Shown here: in pieces, positions 9,101 to 18,188 of the stretch
How positions within the stretch are numbered: the stretch's first letter is position 1
How the letters are laid out: the number at the start of each line of letters is the position of its first letter
DNA from: Novacetimonas maltaceti
GTDB lineage: Bacteria > Pseudomonadota > Alphaproteobacteria > Acetobacterales > Acetobacteraceae
DNA: 64,000 nt
Direction of reading: 5' to 3'
NCBI RefSeq assembly: GCF_002906255.1
Contig: NZ_POTC01000010.1
Span: 32,932 to 96,931, forward strand
Translations under genes and position numbers: made by a program
Notes under the pieces: model-generated
Seen by the model: only the letters and a program-made list of their open reading frames with translations
Told to the model about the DNA's origin: nothing
The model's database searches: none

Positions 9101-9289
9101 TTACTGCGGCAGCCCGCGGTCATACCCGCCGCCTGCGGTGCCGCCGCGTTGCGTGGATTGCGCGCCAGATGCGGTCAGGGGTGATGCGGATGGCCCGTCA
9201 CGGCGCGTGGCGAGGCGCGGGTCCGGCCCCATGCAGCAGGCCATCGCGAGGAGGCAGGGCAGGCAGAGCAGGAGGCGCGGCACGGCCAT
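9101..9289 (-). CDS. Small secreted or lipoprotein-like hypothetical protein
   Basis: This 62-residue ORF starts MAVPRLLLCLPCLLAMACC, a basic residue plus hydrophobic core ending in Ala-Cys-Cys like a lipoprotein signal. The lipobox is imperfect, since the -3 position is Ala rather than Leu. The remainder is short, Gly/Ser/Thr/Arg-rich and probably unstructured. A GGGGGAAC stretch precedes the ATG. I do not recognise the protein. A chance ORF cannot be excluded. Confidence 0.45.
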   Translation of the reverse strand: MAVPRLLLCLPCLLAMACCMGPDPRLATRRDGPSASPLTASGAQSTQRGGTAGGGYDRGLPQ

Positions 9290-9887
9290 TGCGGTTCCCC
9301 CGATGGTCCCGCCCCGGCGCAGCAAGCCCGGGGGGCGGGAAGTTCGGCGCTGGTGATTTCGTGTCTTCGTGCGTCACACGGCATGACATGCACGCCTCCA
9401 ACGCCACGCCCCGTGGCGGGGTTGCGTCGCGTGTCGTGGCGATCGGGCATCGTGGTGGCCGGGCGGGTATGTAAATAATTTTCATTCGCAATGTAATGAC
9501 AGTAACGCCATGCGTGTCGTCATGGTGGCCTCGCGCATGCTGATGTCATGTGCATGTTACCGTGCGTGCTATTTCGTGCAGGAATCGCCCTATATTGTCT
9601 ATATACGGACAAATATAGTCATCGTGAAAGTCACGGGCGATATACATTCCATAAAATTATGTGTCTTTACTGCAACAGGTAATGCCCGCGCCACCGTGCC
9701 TATGTAATCCCGAACAATAGAAAGAAACGTTTGGTGCAGCTATGAAATTTATTTTCATGGCAGGCGGTGGCGGCCGGGAAGGTTCGTAAAAAAATGCCGT
9801 GCATATTCAAACGAATATAGACATGCCGTAATCACGATTATATACGCCGGGATATCTTTCATCACAATTCTTTCAGAAGGTAGCTGC
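9290..9887. other. Long AT-rich upstream region of the TonB receptor gene
   Basis: About 600 bases without a supported gene. The half from 9470 on is much richer in A+T than the surroundings and holds several short dyads: CTATAT-N8-ATATAG near 9598 and ATATTC-AAAC-GAATAT at 9803-9818. A weakly Fur-box-like stretch, AAATAATTTTCATTCGCAA, is at about 9473-9491. This fits a heavily regulated promoter for an iron receptor, but I cannot place -35/-10 elements with confidence. Confidence 0.4.
9803..9818. promoter_or_regulatory. Perfect dyad upstream of the TonB receptor gene (possible operator)
   Basis: ATATTC and GAATAT form a 6-base inverted repeat around AAAC, 70 bases before the receptor start codon. 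Position and symmetry suggest an operator. The regulator is unknown. Confidence 0.35.
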
Positions 9888-12275
9888 ATGCGCACGGTCA
9901 AGAGGACGGCGATTTATGTTGTGTCGGCAGGTCTGGGCCTGACGCCCATGGGCCTGTCGGGCGTTGCCGCCACCGTTGCGCAGCCCGCGTCCAAGGGGCC
10001 GTCCACGACGGGCCAGGCCACCACCACGCAGGGCACTGTCGCAGCAGCGTCGTCCGCACCGGGGGGGGCTTCGCAGGCCGCACCGGGGCAGGAGGCCGTG
10101 GCCTCCACCGCCGTCGGTTCCGCCAATGCGGAGGACATGACCGTCATCGGCCATCGCCGCATGGCGTCGGGCGCCGCCGCGGATTACAACAAGAAGACGG
10201 CCAACCTCGGCCCGCTGGGCACGCGGCGCACGCTTGACACGCCGATGTCGATCATGACCGTCCCGCACGACGTGATCGTCAACCAGCAGGCGCGTAACGT
10301 CAATGACCTGATGCAGTACATGCCCTCGGTCCAGCTGGAAACCCGCGCCGACCCCGGCACCAGCCGCCCGCAGTCGCGCGGGTTCGAGGCGGACGTCATC
10401 TCCAACAGCCGCATTGACGGGCTGAACGCCTTTACCGTCACCCCGTATGCGGCGGAGCAGTTCGACAACGTGCAGGTCCTCAACGGGCTGGCGGGTGCGT
10501 TGTACGGGCCGCAGAACCCGGCGGGCACGTTCGAATACGGGCTGAAGCGCCCGACGGATGAGCGGATCAACCGCCTTGCGGTGGGCGTGGATTCCATCGG
10601 CACGCTGATGGAAAATGTCGATTCCTCCGGCCGTGTCGGCAAGCATGGCTGGCTGGGCTACCGCATCAACCTGCTGCATGGCGACGGCACGTCGTACGTG
10701 CAGGACAGCTGGGTGCGCCGCAACCTCGTCAGTGCGGATTTCGACATCCATATCGACCACAACACGGTGCTCGAACTCGACGCCAGCCACTACACGTTCG
10801 ATGAACGTGGCATGCCCGCGGGCATCAACCTCGGTGGCTACCGCCTGCCCACGGCCCCGGATCTGGGCAAGCCGCACATGGGGCAGGACAATGCGGGCTT
10901 CAATTCCGAAAACAACGTGTTCCTGGCCAAGCTGAAGCACCGGATCAACGATAACTGGAGCTTCGTCATCGGCGGGCTGTACCAGGATTCCGGCCGTCAG
11001 GTGTTCGAGGCTGCAGATACCCTGATCGACAACAAGGGCGATTACAAGCAGGCCATGTCGGCGGCCACCACGGTCAATGACTTCAAGGTCGGCAGTAACA
11101 TGGCCTACATCAACGGGCGCGTGCATACCGGCTTCGTCACGCATGACCTCGTGATCGGCACCAACGGCTACATGGAAGGCGGCTACAACCCGCTGAGCGG
11201 GCAGAGCTATACGGACATCAAGTCCGCCTCGCTCTACAACCCGGTGGGGCGCAACGTCCCGCAGCCCTATTACCACGGCAAGTATGAATCGCAGTATGTG
11301 CGTTACCAGTCGATGATCCTGGGCGACACGGTGCATTTCAACCGCCACTGGTCGGCAAGCGGCACGCTGGCGTGGAGCTGGCTGGATCAGGAATCCACCG
11401 GCACGATCGCGGGCAAGCCGACGACATCGATCATCGATGGCTATACCGTCACGACCACGCATCTGTCCAAGGGCGCGACCAAGCATGCGCCTGATGTCGA
11501 TGCGGCGTTCAGCCCGATGGCAAGCCTGGTGTACAAGCCCACCGACAACCAGACGGCCTACTTCACCTATGGCCGTTCGCTGCAGGCGGGGTCCTCCGTC
11601 TCGGCCGGTGCGCTGAATGACAACGAATATACCGCGCCCGTCCGTAGCGAGGAATTCGAGGTCGGGTACAAGTACATGTACCGCGCCATGCAGTTCAACA
11701 TCGCGGGTTTCCGCGCGACGCGCAGCTATTCCTTCATCGATCCCAAGACCGACATCTATGGCAATTACGGCACGCAGCGTAACTATGGTGTCGAATTCCA
11801 GGCGATGGGCCACATCACGCCGCGCCTGTCGGTCATCGGCGGCATGACATGGATCGATGCGCAGGTGCTCAACACCGGGAAGGCCGCGACCTCCAACAAG
11901 CAGGCGGTGGGCGTCGCCCCGCTGCAGGCCAACGTGCTGCTGGACTACCGTGTTCCCTTTGCGCAGGGCTTTGCGCTCAATGGACTCGCGGTCAATGCCA
12001 ACGTCCATTACACGGGCCGCCGCGCGGCGGATGTCTACAACTCCACCTTTGCCGGGTCGTATGTGACGCTGGACATGGGCGTGCGCTATCCGTTCCGTGC
12101 GGGCAAGCATCCGTGGATGGCGCGTTTCGGCGTGACCAATGTTGCCAACGAACGGTACTGGTCGTCGGTCTATAACGGCACGGCCGAAGGCACGTCGGTC
12201 ACCGCCGCAGGCACCAGCGCCGCGTATGCCGGCATGCCGCGGGCCTATCACTTCACGCTGGAAGCGGATTTCTGA
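9888..12275 (+). CDS. TonB-dependent siderophore receptor
   Basis: A 795-residue outer-membrane receptor. It starts with a signal sequence (MRTVKRTAIYVVSAGLGL...) and a Ser/Thr/Ala-rich linker. A TonB-box-like EDMTVIG is near residue 82. The plug domain has LDTPMSIMTVPHDVIVNQQA, NVNDLMQYMPSV, a RGFEADVISNSRIDGL segment and VQVLNGLAGALYGPQNPAG. A 22-stranded barrel follows, ending in the aromatic C-terminus YHFTLEADF. This pattern is that of ferric-siderophore receptors such as FhuA/FhuE/FoxA; the ligand cannot be named. The ATG follows AGAAGGTAGCTGC. No TonB/ExbBD or siderophore gene is adjacent. Confidence 0.92.
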   Translation: MRTVKRTAIYVVSAGLGLTPMGLSGVAATVAQPASKGPSTTGQATTTQGTVAAASSAPGGASQAAPGQEAVASTAVGSANAEDMTVIGHRRMASGAAADYNKKTANLGPLGTRRTLDTPMSIMTVPHDVIVNQQARNVNDLMQYMPSVQLETRADPGTSRPQSRGFEADVISNSRIDGLNAFTVTPYAAEQFDNVQVLNGLAGALYGPQNPAGTFEYGLKRPTDERINRLAVGVDSIGTLMENVDSSGRVGKHGWLGYRINLLHGDGTSYVQDSWVRRNLVSADFDIHIDHNTVLELDASHYTFDERGMPAGINLGGYRLPTAPDLGKPHMGQDNAGFNSENNVFLAKLKHRINDNWSFVIGGLYQDSGRQVFEAADTLIDNKGDYKQAMSAATTVNDFKVGSNMAYINGRVHTGFVTHDLVIGTNGYMEGGYNPLSGQSYTDIKSASLYNPVGRNVPQPYYHGKYESQYVRYQSMILGDTVHFNRHWSASGTLAWSWLDQESTGTIAGKPTTSIIDGYTVTTTHLSKGATKHAPDVDAAFSPMASLVYKPTDNQTAYFTYGRSLQAGSSVSAGALNDNEYTAPVRSEEFEVGYKYMYRAMQFNIAGFRATRSYSFIDPKTDIYGNYGTQRNYGVEFQAMGHITPRLSVIGGMTWIDAQVLNTGKAATSNKQAVGVAPLQANVLLDYRVPFAQGFALNGLAVNANVHYTGRRAADVYNSTFAGSYVTLDMGVRYPFRAGKHPWMARFGVTNVANERYWSSVYNGTAEGTSVTAAGTSAAYAGMPRAYHFTLEADF

Positions 12276-12376
12276 TCCGCCGTTTTTCCCCACGCACCGG
12301 CTTGTGATGGTGCGTGGGGGCGTATCGGGCGGCGTGCGTTCCCATATTTCCTGAAAACCACAGGAAGGAACGCCCC

Positions 12377-13825
12377 ATGACCCAGCCGCCGAAACTGATC
12401 GACTGTCCCATCGGCATCAAGGCCACCGGCCTGCGTCGCGAACGTGATTCGATGGGCGACATCGACGTTCCCGCCGACCATTACTGGGGTGCGCAGACGC
12501 AGCGCAGCCTTGTGCATTTCTCCATCGGCCGCGACCACATGCCGATCGAGGTCTGCCATGCCTATGGCATCGTAAAGAAGGCGGCCGCCCTGGTGAACGC
12601 CGCCGATGGCCGCCTGCCCCGATGGAAGGCCGACGCCATCTGCCGTGCCGCCGACGAAGTGGCAGGCGGCGCGCTGGATTCCGAATTCCCCCTGTTCGTC
12701 TGGCAGACGGGATCGGGCACGCAGACCAACATGAACGTCAACGAGGTGATCGCCAACCGCGCGATCCAGCTTCTGGGGGGCGTGCTGGGGTCCAAGACCC
12801 CGGTCCATCCCAATGATGACGTGAACATGGGACAGTCGAGCAACGATTCCTTTCCCACCGCCATGCATGTCGCGACCCTGCTGGAACTTGACGACCGGTT
12901 GATGCCGCGCGTGGAGGAACTGATTGCCGCCCTGCGCGCCAAGGCGGAGGAATGGCATGACGTGGTCAAGATCGGGCGCACACACCTGCAGGATGCGGTG
13001 CCGCTGACGGTGGGACAGGAATGGTCCGGCTGGGCGTGCCAGTTGGAGGATGCGCTGGATGCGGTCAAGGCCGCGCGTGGCGGCGTGCTGCAACTGGCGG
13101 CCGGCGGGACGGCGGTGGGCACGGGCCTGAACGCGCCGCCGGGTTTCAGCCGTGCGATCGCGCAGCAGATCGCGGCCCTGACGGGGCGGGCGTTCGTCAC
13201 CGCGCCCAACAAGTTCGCGGCCCTTGGCGGGCTGGACGCGATGGTGCGTGTTTCCGCCGCGCTGCGCGGGGTTGCCGTGGCGCTGATGAAGATCGCCAAC
13301 GACATGCGCTGGCTTGGCTCCGGCCCGCGCTGTGGGCTGGGGGAACTGCACCTGCCCGAAAACGAACCCGGTTCCTCCATCATGCCCGGCAAGGTCAACC
13401 CGACCCAGTGCGAGGCGATGGTGATGATCTGCACGCAGGTCATGGGCAATGACGCCACCGTTGCCTTCGCCGGCAGCCAGGGGCAGCTTGACCTGAACGT
13501 GATGCGTCCGGTGATCGTGGCCAATGTGATCCACGCGATCCGCATCCTTGCTGACGGGTGCCACAATTTCCGCGTCTTCTCGGTGGAGGGGACACGCCTG
13601 AACCTCAAGCGCATCCGGCAGTATGTCGAAGGGTCGGTCATGCTGGTGACCGCGCTGAGTCCCGAAATCGGCTACGACAACGCCTCCGCCATCGCGCACC
13701 GGGCGATGGAACAGGACATCACCCTGCGCGAAGCTGCGCTGGCGTCGGGGCTGGTGGATGGGGCGACGTTCGATCGCCTGGTCAACCCGATGGCGATGGT
13801 CGGGCATGGGGTTGGCGGGGCGTAG
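12377..13825 (+). CDS. fumC: Class II fumarate hydratase
   Basis: Interconverts fumarate and L-malate in the TCA cycle, as a cytoplasmic homotetramer without an iron-sulfur cluster. The 482-residue protein carries the fumarase/aspartase superfamily signature GSSIMPGKVNPTQCEA near residue 332. It also has TGSGTQTNMNVNEVIANRA, HPNDDVNMGQSSNDSFPTAM and GRTHLQDAVPLT, which place the substrate-binding residues and the catalytic histidine region of FumC rather than AspA. A strong ribosome site AGGAAGGAACG precedes ATG at 12377. The frame is open upstream but without family similarity. The gene is convergent with the SMP-30 gene across repeat family A. Confidence 0.95.
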   Translation: MTQPPKLIDCPIGIKATGLRRERDSMGDIDVPADHYWGAQTQRSLVHFSIGRDHMPIEVCHAYGIVKKAAALVNAADGRLPRWKADAICRAADEVAGGALDSEFPLFVWQTGSGTQTNMNVNEVIANRAIQLLGGVLGSKTPVHPNDDVNMGQSSNDSFPTAMHVATLLELDDRLMPRVEELIAALRAKAEEWHDVVKIGRTHLQDAVPLTVGQEWSGWACQLEDALDAVKAARGGVLQLAAGGTAVGTGLNAPPGFSRAIAQQIAALTGRAFVTAPNKFAALGGLDAMVRVSAALRGVAVALMKIANDMRWLGSGPRCGLGELHLPENEPGSSIMPGKVNPTQCEAMVMICTQVMGNDATVAFAGSQGQLDLNVMRPVIVANVIHAIRILADGCHNFRVFSVEGTRLNLKRIRQYVEGSVMLVTALSPEIGYDNASAIAHRAMEQDITLREAALASGLVDGATFDRLVNPMAMVGHGVGGA

Positions 13826-13837
13826 GGTAAGGAAGGG

Positions 13838-14040
13838 CAGGGGGCTTTGCCCCCACACCCCCACCAAAGGGCATTGCCCTTTGGAAACCAGGACTTTTAA
13901 CGAATCAGGATGCAGGGATCGAGATCCCTGCCGGGTCCGGGCAGCGCCCGGATGGGTCAAACGACGATGGCCTCGGGGGCTTTGCCCCCGAACCCCCACC
14001 AAAGGGTATTACCCTTTGGAAACCACGACTTTTAACGGAT
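13838..14040. repeat. Intergenic repeat family A, double copy
   Basis: Two blocks of GGGGGCTTTGCCCCC followed by CCAAAGGGCATTGCCCTTTGG or CCAAAGGGTATTACCCTTTGG are joined by AGGGATCGAGATCCCT and CCGGGCAGCGCCCGG hairpins. The block fills the space between the convergent fumC and SMP-30 genes. Confidence 0.8.
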
Positions 14041-14046
14041 CGGGGG

Positions 14047-15240
14047 TCAGGACAGGCCCGCGCCCTGTGTATTGACCACCAGCGTGAACAGCGCATCGGC
14101 GGCGCACATGAACAGGGTGTCGCGCTTTGGCCCGCCAAAGGTCAGGTTCGACACCCCGCGTGGCAGCCGCAGCCGCCCGATCATGCGCCCGGCGGGGCTG
14201 TAGACCACGACGCCGCACAGGCCGAGCGGGCCGCCCGCGCCGCACCACAGGTTGCCGAAGATATCCGCGCGCATGCCATCCGGCCCCAACTGGTGCCCGT
14301 CAAGCATCATGTCAGCGAACACGCGGCCATTGCGCACGTCCCCGTCCTTCAGGTCATAGGCATGGATGCGCTGGTCCCCGCCGGGGCCGTCCTGTCCCGG
14401 TCCCGCGCCACTGGAAATCACGTAAAGGATGGTGCCATCAGGGGAGAAGCACAGCCCGTTCGGCCCCGCAAGCTGCTGCTGTGTCAGGACGGCGCGCAGT
14501 TCGCCGGTATGCGGGTCGATGCGAAAGACATGGTCGTCCTGCCGCGCATGGCCCGCGAACTGGGCCACGACCTCCCCGTCCTCGGTCCAGCGTTCGCGGC
14601 CCATGCGGTTGGCACGTCCCCCCGGCGCGTCGGGATGACCTTCGACGATGGTGTCGCCATATCCGGGATCGGTGAACCAGATGCCGCCATCGGGATGGAC
14701 CACCACGTCGTTGGGGGAATTGAGCGGCGCGCCCTGGTACCGGTCCGCCAGCACGCTGCACGACCCGTCATGTTCCCAGCGCACGACCCGGCGCATGCCG
14801 TGTTCGCAACTGATCAGGCGGCCTTCGGCATCGAACGTGTTGCCGTTGCTGTTGTAGGAACTGGCGCGAAAGACCGAAACCGTCCCCGTCTCCCAAAGGT
14901 AGCGGTACTGCTGTGCGCGGATCGTGTCGCTCAGCAGCAGGAAACGCCCCTGCGTGCTCCATGCCGGGCCTTCCAGCCAGTCGCCGCCACGCCATGCCAG
15001 ACGGATGTTGGCATTGCCGTAGACAAGGTTGGAAAATGACGGGTCGAGCGCAATGATGTCCGGGTCCGGCAGGTAGGGGGCCGGGGCCTGCGGGCCCCAC
15101 TGTCGCGGCGGGTTGCTGACGACGCTGGGCGGTTGCGCCAGCGGCGCGGGCGCGGCGGCCCGTGCGCGTGTCCCCATCAGTCCCGCCGCCGTCACCCCGC
15201 CAAGGAGGAGGCTGCGGCGTGACAGGGCGGCTGGGGACAT
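14047..15240 (-). CDS. Exported SMP-30/gluconolactonase-like beta-propeller protein (Tat signal)
   Basis: A 397-residue protein beginning with a twin-arginine type signal (ALSRRSLLLGGVTAAGLMG then ARAAA). A six-bladed SMP-30/LRE propeller follows, with LEGPAWSTQGRFLLLSD, NGNTFDAEGRLISCEHG, NSPNDVVVHPDGGIWFTDP, GPNGLCFSPDGTILYV and GPDGMRADIFGNLWC. These carry the metal-binding Glu, Asn and Asp positions of gluconolactonases. It would act in the periplasm on sugar lactones, which suits an acetic acid bacterium with periplasmic sugar oxidation; the substrate is an inference. ATG at 15240 opens the signal peptide and has CAGGAAC upstream. Confidence 0.85.
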   Translation of the reverse strand: MSPAALSRRSLLLGGVTAAGLMGTRARAAAPAPLAQPPSVVSNPPRQWGPQAPAPYLPDPDIIALDPSFSNLVYGNANIRLAWRGGDWLEGPAWSTQGRFLLLSDTIRAQQYRYLWETGTVSVFRASSYNSNGNTFDAEGRLISCEHGMRRVVRWEHDGSCSVLADRYQGAPLNSPNDVVVHPDGGIWFTDPGYGDTIVEGHPDAPGGRANRMGRERWTEDGEVVAQFAGHARQDDHVFRIDPHTGELRAVLTQQQLAGPNGLCFSPDGTILYVISSGAGPGQDGPGGDQRIHAYDLKDGDVRNGRVFADMMLDGHQLGPDGMRADIFGNLWCGAGGPLGLCGVVVYSPAGRMIGRLRLPRGVSNLTFGGPKRDTLFMCAADALFTLVVNTQGAGLS

Positions 15241-15379
15241 GGCGATGGGTTCCTGTAATCCGGGGAAGGGCCGGCGGAACCCGTGGCCCCGCGCACACCG
15301 ATCATAGGTGATGCGCGCGGGCATGGAAACGTGACATTCCCCGCACCGCGCGCAAACGTGACAGGTGGGGCCGGTGGTC

Positions 15380-15715
15380 TCAGCCCTCGCTGTCGGGCAT
15401 GCGCGCGATGATGTTCTGCACCACGTCGAATCCCTCGAACACGGGCGGGCCGATCATCAGCGGCTTTTTCGTGCCCGCGCTGGCATGGGCGGCACGGAAT
15501 TCGTCCGACCGGGTCCAGTTTTCAAACGCGACGCGCGACTGCCAGACCGTGTGGGAGGCATACAGGATATGGTCATCGTGACGCGGGCCGGCCAGCAACT
15601 GGAAGCTGATGAAGCCGGGCACGGTATGCAGGTGGACTTCGCGCCCCAGCCAGCGTTCGCGAAAGGCGTCCTCGTTTTCGGGGGGAATGCGGAAGCGGTT
15701 CATGGCAATATACAT
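15380..15715 (-). CDS. Antibiotic biosynthesis monooxygenase (ABM) domain protein
   Basis: A single 111-residue ABM domain with a ferredoxin-like fold. Its start MYIAMNRFRIPPENEDAFRE and the middle VPGFISFQLLAGPRHDDH and YASHTVWQSRVAFENWTRSD are typical. Members include heme-degrading HmoA/IsdG-like enzymes and small quinone monooxygenases; which applies cannot be told. The ribosome site AAGGAGAT is strong. It lies 43 bases after the SDR gene on the same strand and is probably co-transcribed with it. Confidence 0.85.
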   Translation of the reverse strand: MYIAMNRFRIPPENEDAFRERWLGREVHLHTVPGFISFQLLAGPRHDDHILYASHTVWQSRVAFENWTRSDEFRAAHASAGTKKPLMIGPPVFEGFDVVQNIIARMPDSEG

Positions 15716-15758
15716 GCGCTGCTATCTCCTTGGGATGGCTGCAATGGGCGGCAGTGTA

Positions 15759-16517
15759 TCAGCGTCCGCCCGAAACTGTCATGATGCTGCCGGTCATGTA
15801 CGAAGACGCGGGGGATATCAGGAACAGCACCGCCTGTGCGATTTCGTCGGGGTGGCCGGTGCGCCCCATCGGCACGACCTTGTCCACCAGGGCCTCGGTT
15901 TCCGGGGGGACCATGTCGGTTGCCGTCAGGCCGGGGGCGACGGCGTTGACGCGCACGCCCTCGCGCGCGACCTCGTTGGCCAGCCCGCGGGTGAAGGTCT
16001 CGATCGCGGCCTTGGTCGCGGCATAGGGCACCAGCCCCGGCAATCCGCCCAGGCGCGCCGCGACCGACGACAGGTTGACGATGCTGCCGCCCTGCCCGCC
16101 ATGGCGCGTGGACAGGCGGCGCACGGCCTCGGCCGCCGCCAGCATGCTGCCGCGCACGTTGATGTCGAACAGGGCGTCGAGCGTCTCAGCCGTCTGTTCA
16201 TCCACGCGGACCTTCGTCCCCGTGACGCCCGCATTGTTGACCAGTCCGCCCAGCGGGCCGAGTTCGCGCGTCGCGCGGTCGAACAGGGTGGTGATCTGCG
16301 CCGGGTCGGCCACGTTCGCGGCAATCGCCACCGCATGGCCGCCCTGTGCGCGGATGCTGTCCGCCAGTTCCTCCGCCGGGGCGGCGGTGTGGCTGTAATT
16401 GATCGCCACGGGATAGCCATGGGCCGCCAGCAGGCGGCAGATCGCATGGCCGATGCCACGGCTGCCGCCTGTTACGATGATGGCCCTCTTGTCGTGTTGG
16501 GTGTCGGTGGTGGTCAT
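15759..16517 (-). CDS. SDR family NAD(P)-dependent oxidoreductase
   Basis: A 252-residue classical short-chain dehydrogenase. It has the cofactor motif TGGSRGIGHAI near residue 16, NNAG in the fourth strand, the catalytic Ser in SIVNLSSVAA and the YAATK catalytic Tyr/Lys pair. The C-terminus (SSYMTGSIMTVSGGR) is of the 3-oxoacyl-ACP reductase/glucose dehydrogenase type. The substrate is unknown. ATG at 16517 has GGGAGAGA just upstream. It probably forms an operon with the downstream ABM gene. Confidence 0.9.
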   Translation of the reverse strand: MTTTDTQHDKRAIIVTGGSRGIGHAICRLLAAHGYPVAINYSHTAAPAEELADSIRAQGGHAVAIAANVADPAQITTLFDRATRELGPLGGLVNNAGVTGTKVRVDEQTAETLDALFDINVRGSMLAAAEAVRRLSTRHGGQGGSIVNLSSVAARLGGLPGLVPYAATKAAIETFTRGLANEVAREGVRVNAVAPGLTATDMVPPETEALVDKVVPMGRTGHPDEIAQAVLFLISPASSYMTGSIMTVSGGR

Positions 16518-16629
16518 GCGTCTCTCCCGTATGCGTCGGTCTGTCGTGTGACGCATACGGTCGCGTCAATGACCCCGCCGCGCAAGGGGGCTGGCTGCAT
16601 CCCACCTGCCCCCATTTCCGCCCGTGGCG

Positions 16630-16986
16630 TCAGCCATCCAGCCGCGACATGTGGGGCAGCAGGTCCGCCAGCCCCGCGACGGTCGCCGCGTGTGACAGTC
16701 CCGTCTGGCGGGAGAAACGGTCGATCACGTCGGCGGGCAGCAGTTCTGTCACGACATCCGCCTGCGTCGGCGTGGGGGAGGGGGCGGCCTCCCACTGCCG
16801 GACCGTCGGCTCCAGCCCCGCGTTGCGGGCGCGTTCATGCAGGGTGCGGCGCCCGGTGCTGTTGCGTTCGCCCATATATTCGATCATCGCGCTCATCAGG
16901 CCGGACTTGTCCGTCCGTGCGCCCGTCAGGACGTCCGCAACCTTGCCTGCCGCATGTCCCAGCTGCGTGGTGGTTTCGTTGGCCAT
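16630..16986 (-). CDS. YidB/DUF937-like protein
   Basis: A 118-residue soluble protein. The C-terminal half (VVTELLPADVIDRFSRQTG ... AATVAGLADLLPHMSRLDG) matches the YidB family pattern in which a helical repeat ends in a conserved LLP-x-h-D motif. The N-terminal half is a variable helix region. The function of the family is not known. An AAGGAAC ribosome site precedes ATG 16986; the frame runs on to 17217 but is not protein-like there. Confidence 0.7.
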   Translation of the reverse strand: MANETTTQLGHAAGKVADVLTGARTDKSGLMSAMIEYMGERNSTGRRTLHERARNAGLEPTVRQWEAAPSPTPTQADVVTELLPADVIDRFSRQTGLSHAATVAGLADLLPHMSRLDG

Positions 16987-17274
16987 GGTGCCGTTCCTTT
17001 CGGTGTTTGTTGCGGTGTGAATTGCCAACGCAGGCAGGCGGCCATCCGTATCATCACAGATAAATGATGGTATCTTGTGGATTTCTACGTAATAATCAGG
17101 AAACTTTTTGACACGTTCCGCGTTGGACACAGGCCCCGTCGCGCCCCGGATGGCGGTCCGGCCCATATGATGCGCCGTATCGCGCCGCCTGTCGTGCACA
17201 GGCCCCCCATCGCGCATGCCCCATTTTCAGGTCCGTCTGCCACGGCCCGTTGTTTTTTCAAGGAGGATCAAGAC

Positions 17275-17610
17275 ATGCTGCGTCATCATGAAACCGGACA
17301 TCACGACCTGCGCATCATGGCGTGCGCACTCGTCACGATGTTCTGGGGCATGACGCAGGCCCTGCCCGCCCACGCCGCCGCGCGGGAGGACCAGGCATCA
17401 GCGTGCAAGAAGGATGTCTTCCGGCTGTGTTTCATGGACATTCCCAACGAGCAGTTGATGGAGGAATGTCTTGAAAGCAAGCTCGACCAGCTTTCTCCCG
17501 GCTGTCGCGCCATGTTTGAGGAACCCGACAGCACGCCCCCGGCGGCCCCCGCCAGGCAGGATGTGCAGGCCACGGCGCCGGAGCATGCCTCCCCGCCCGC
17601 GTCGCCCTGA
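17275..17610 (+). CDS. Small secreted cysteine-containing protein
   Basis: A 111-residue protein with a predicted signal peptide ending ALPAHAAA. The mature part contains a short Cys motif, ACKKDVFRLCFMDIPN then LMEECLESKLDQLSPGCRAM, with four cysteines spaced like a single cysteine-rich repeat that forms disulfides. A Pro/Ala-rich tail follows. The ribosome site AAGGAGGATC is very strong. I do not know its function; the location should be periplasmic or extracellular. Confidence 0.75.
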   Translation: MLRHHETGHHDLRIMACALVTMFWGMTQALPAHAAAREDQASACKKDVFRLCFMDIPNEQLMEECLESKLDQLSPGCRAMFEEPDSTPPAAPARQDVQATAPEHASPPASP

Positions 17611-17645
17611 CGGGGCAGGGGCTGCCCGCGAAAATACCTGATGGA

Positions 17646-17732
17646 ATTTGCGGAAGTTTCCGGTGAAGCGTTTTTCAGGAGGCTTCGGGAGGACGCGCCG
17701 GATGCCTGAAAAAAGACGCCACCCGCAAACGT
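17646..17732. repeat. Intergenic palindromic repeat family B
   Basis: GGAAGTTTCCGGTGAAGC, a GAAGCGTTTTTCAGGAGGCTTC hairpin and TGAAAAAAGACGCCACCC occur in the same order as at 6893. It lies between the convergent cysteine-containing protein gene and the DUF3147 gene. Confidence 0.75.
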
Positions 17733-17744
17733 CCGCGATCCGGT

Positions 17745-18092
17745 CTACAGGTTTACGCCCATGCGCGCCGCACACCATGTCACCCCCATATAGAGCACGG
17801 CGGTCAGCACGCATCCCATGAGCAGCGCGGGATAGAAGCCAACCCCATGGCGCATCAGGTACGGGATCAGCAGGAACATCGGCAGTGACGGGATGACATA
17901 CCAGAATGTCGCCTCCACATGGGTTTCCATGCGGACCGGGTCCCTTGTCTCCGCCCACAGCCACAGCATCCCGAACACCGAGATCAGCGGCAGGGAGGCG
18001 ACCAGCGCGCCAAGGGCGGGATAACGCCGCGCAATGGTGGAGACGAGGGCAATGATCAGCCCCGACAGGATCGTCTTGAACAGGAAGAACAT
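17745..18092 (-). CDS. DUF3147 family small membrane protein
   Basis: A 115-residue protein with four hydrophobic segments: FFLFKTILSGLIIALVSTIA, LGALVASLPLISVFGMLWLW, FWYVIPSLPMFLLIPYLM and LLMGCVLTAVLYMGVTW. It matches DUF3147 in length and start (MFFLFKTILSGLIIA). ATG at 18110 would add six residues; neither start has a strong ribosome site. The function of the family is unknown. The gene is divergent from the photolyase gene with only about 95 bases between. Confidence 0.8.
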   Translation of the reverse strand: MFFLFKTILSGLIIALVSTIARRYPALGALVASLPLISVFGMLWLWAETRDPVRMETHVEATFWYVIPSLPMFLLIPYLMRHGVGFYPALLMGCVLTAVLYMGVTWCAARMGVNL

Positions 18093-18188
18093 CGAAGGTG
18101 CGCCGGTCATCCAGAAAGGTGGGCAGGTTTCACTTGCAACGGTTCGCAAGGGTATAGCACACCGGCAGGCCCTGCCATCACTGCCGGA

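Noticed and set aside
9473..9491. Fur box
   Set aside because: Only about half of the classical dyad is matched and it lies 400 bases from the receptor gene. It is mentioned as a weak hint only and not called as a site.
9873..12293. 806-codon minus-strand open frame opposite the TonB receptor gene
   Set aside because: Antisense shadow. The translation is Arg/Val/His-rich, whereas the plus strand encodes a complete receptor.
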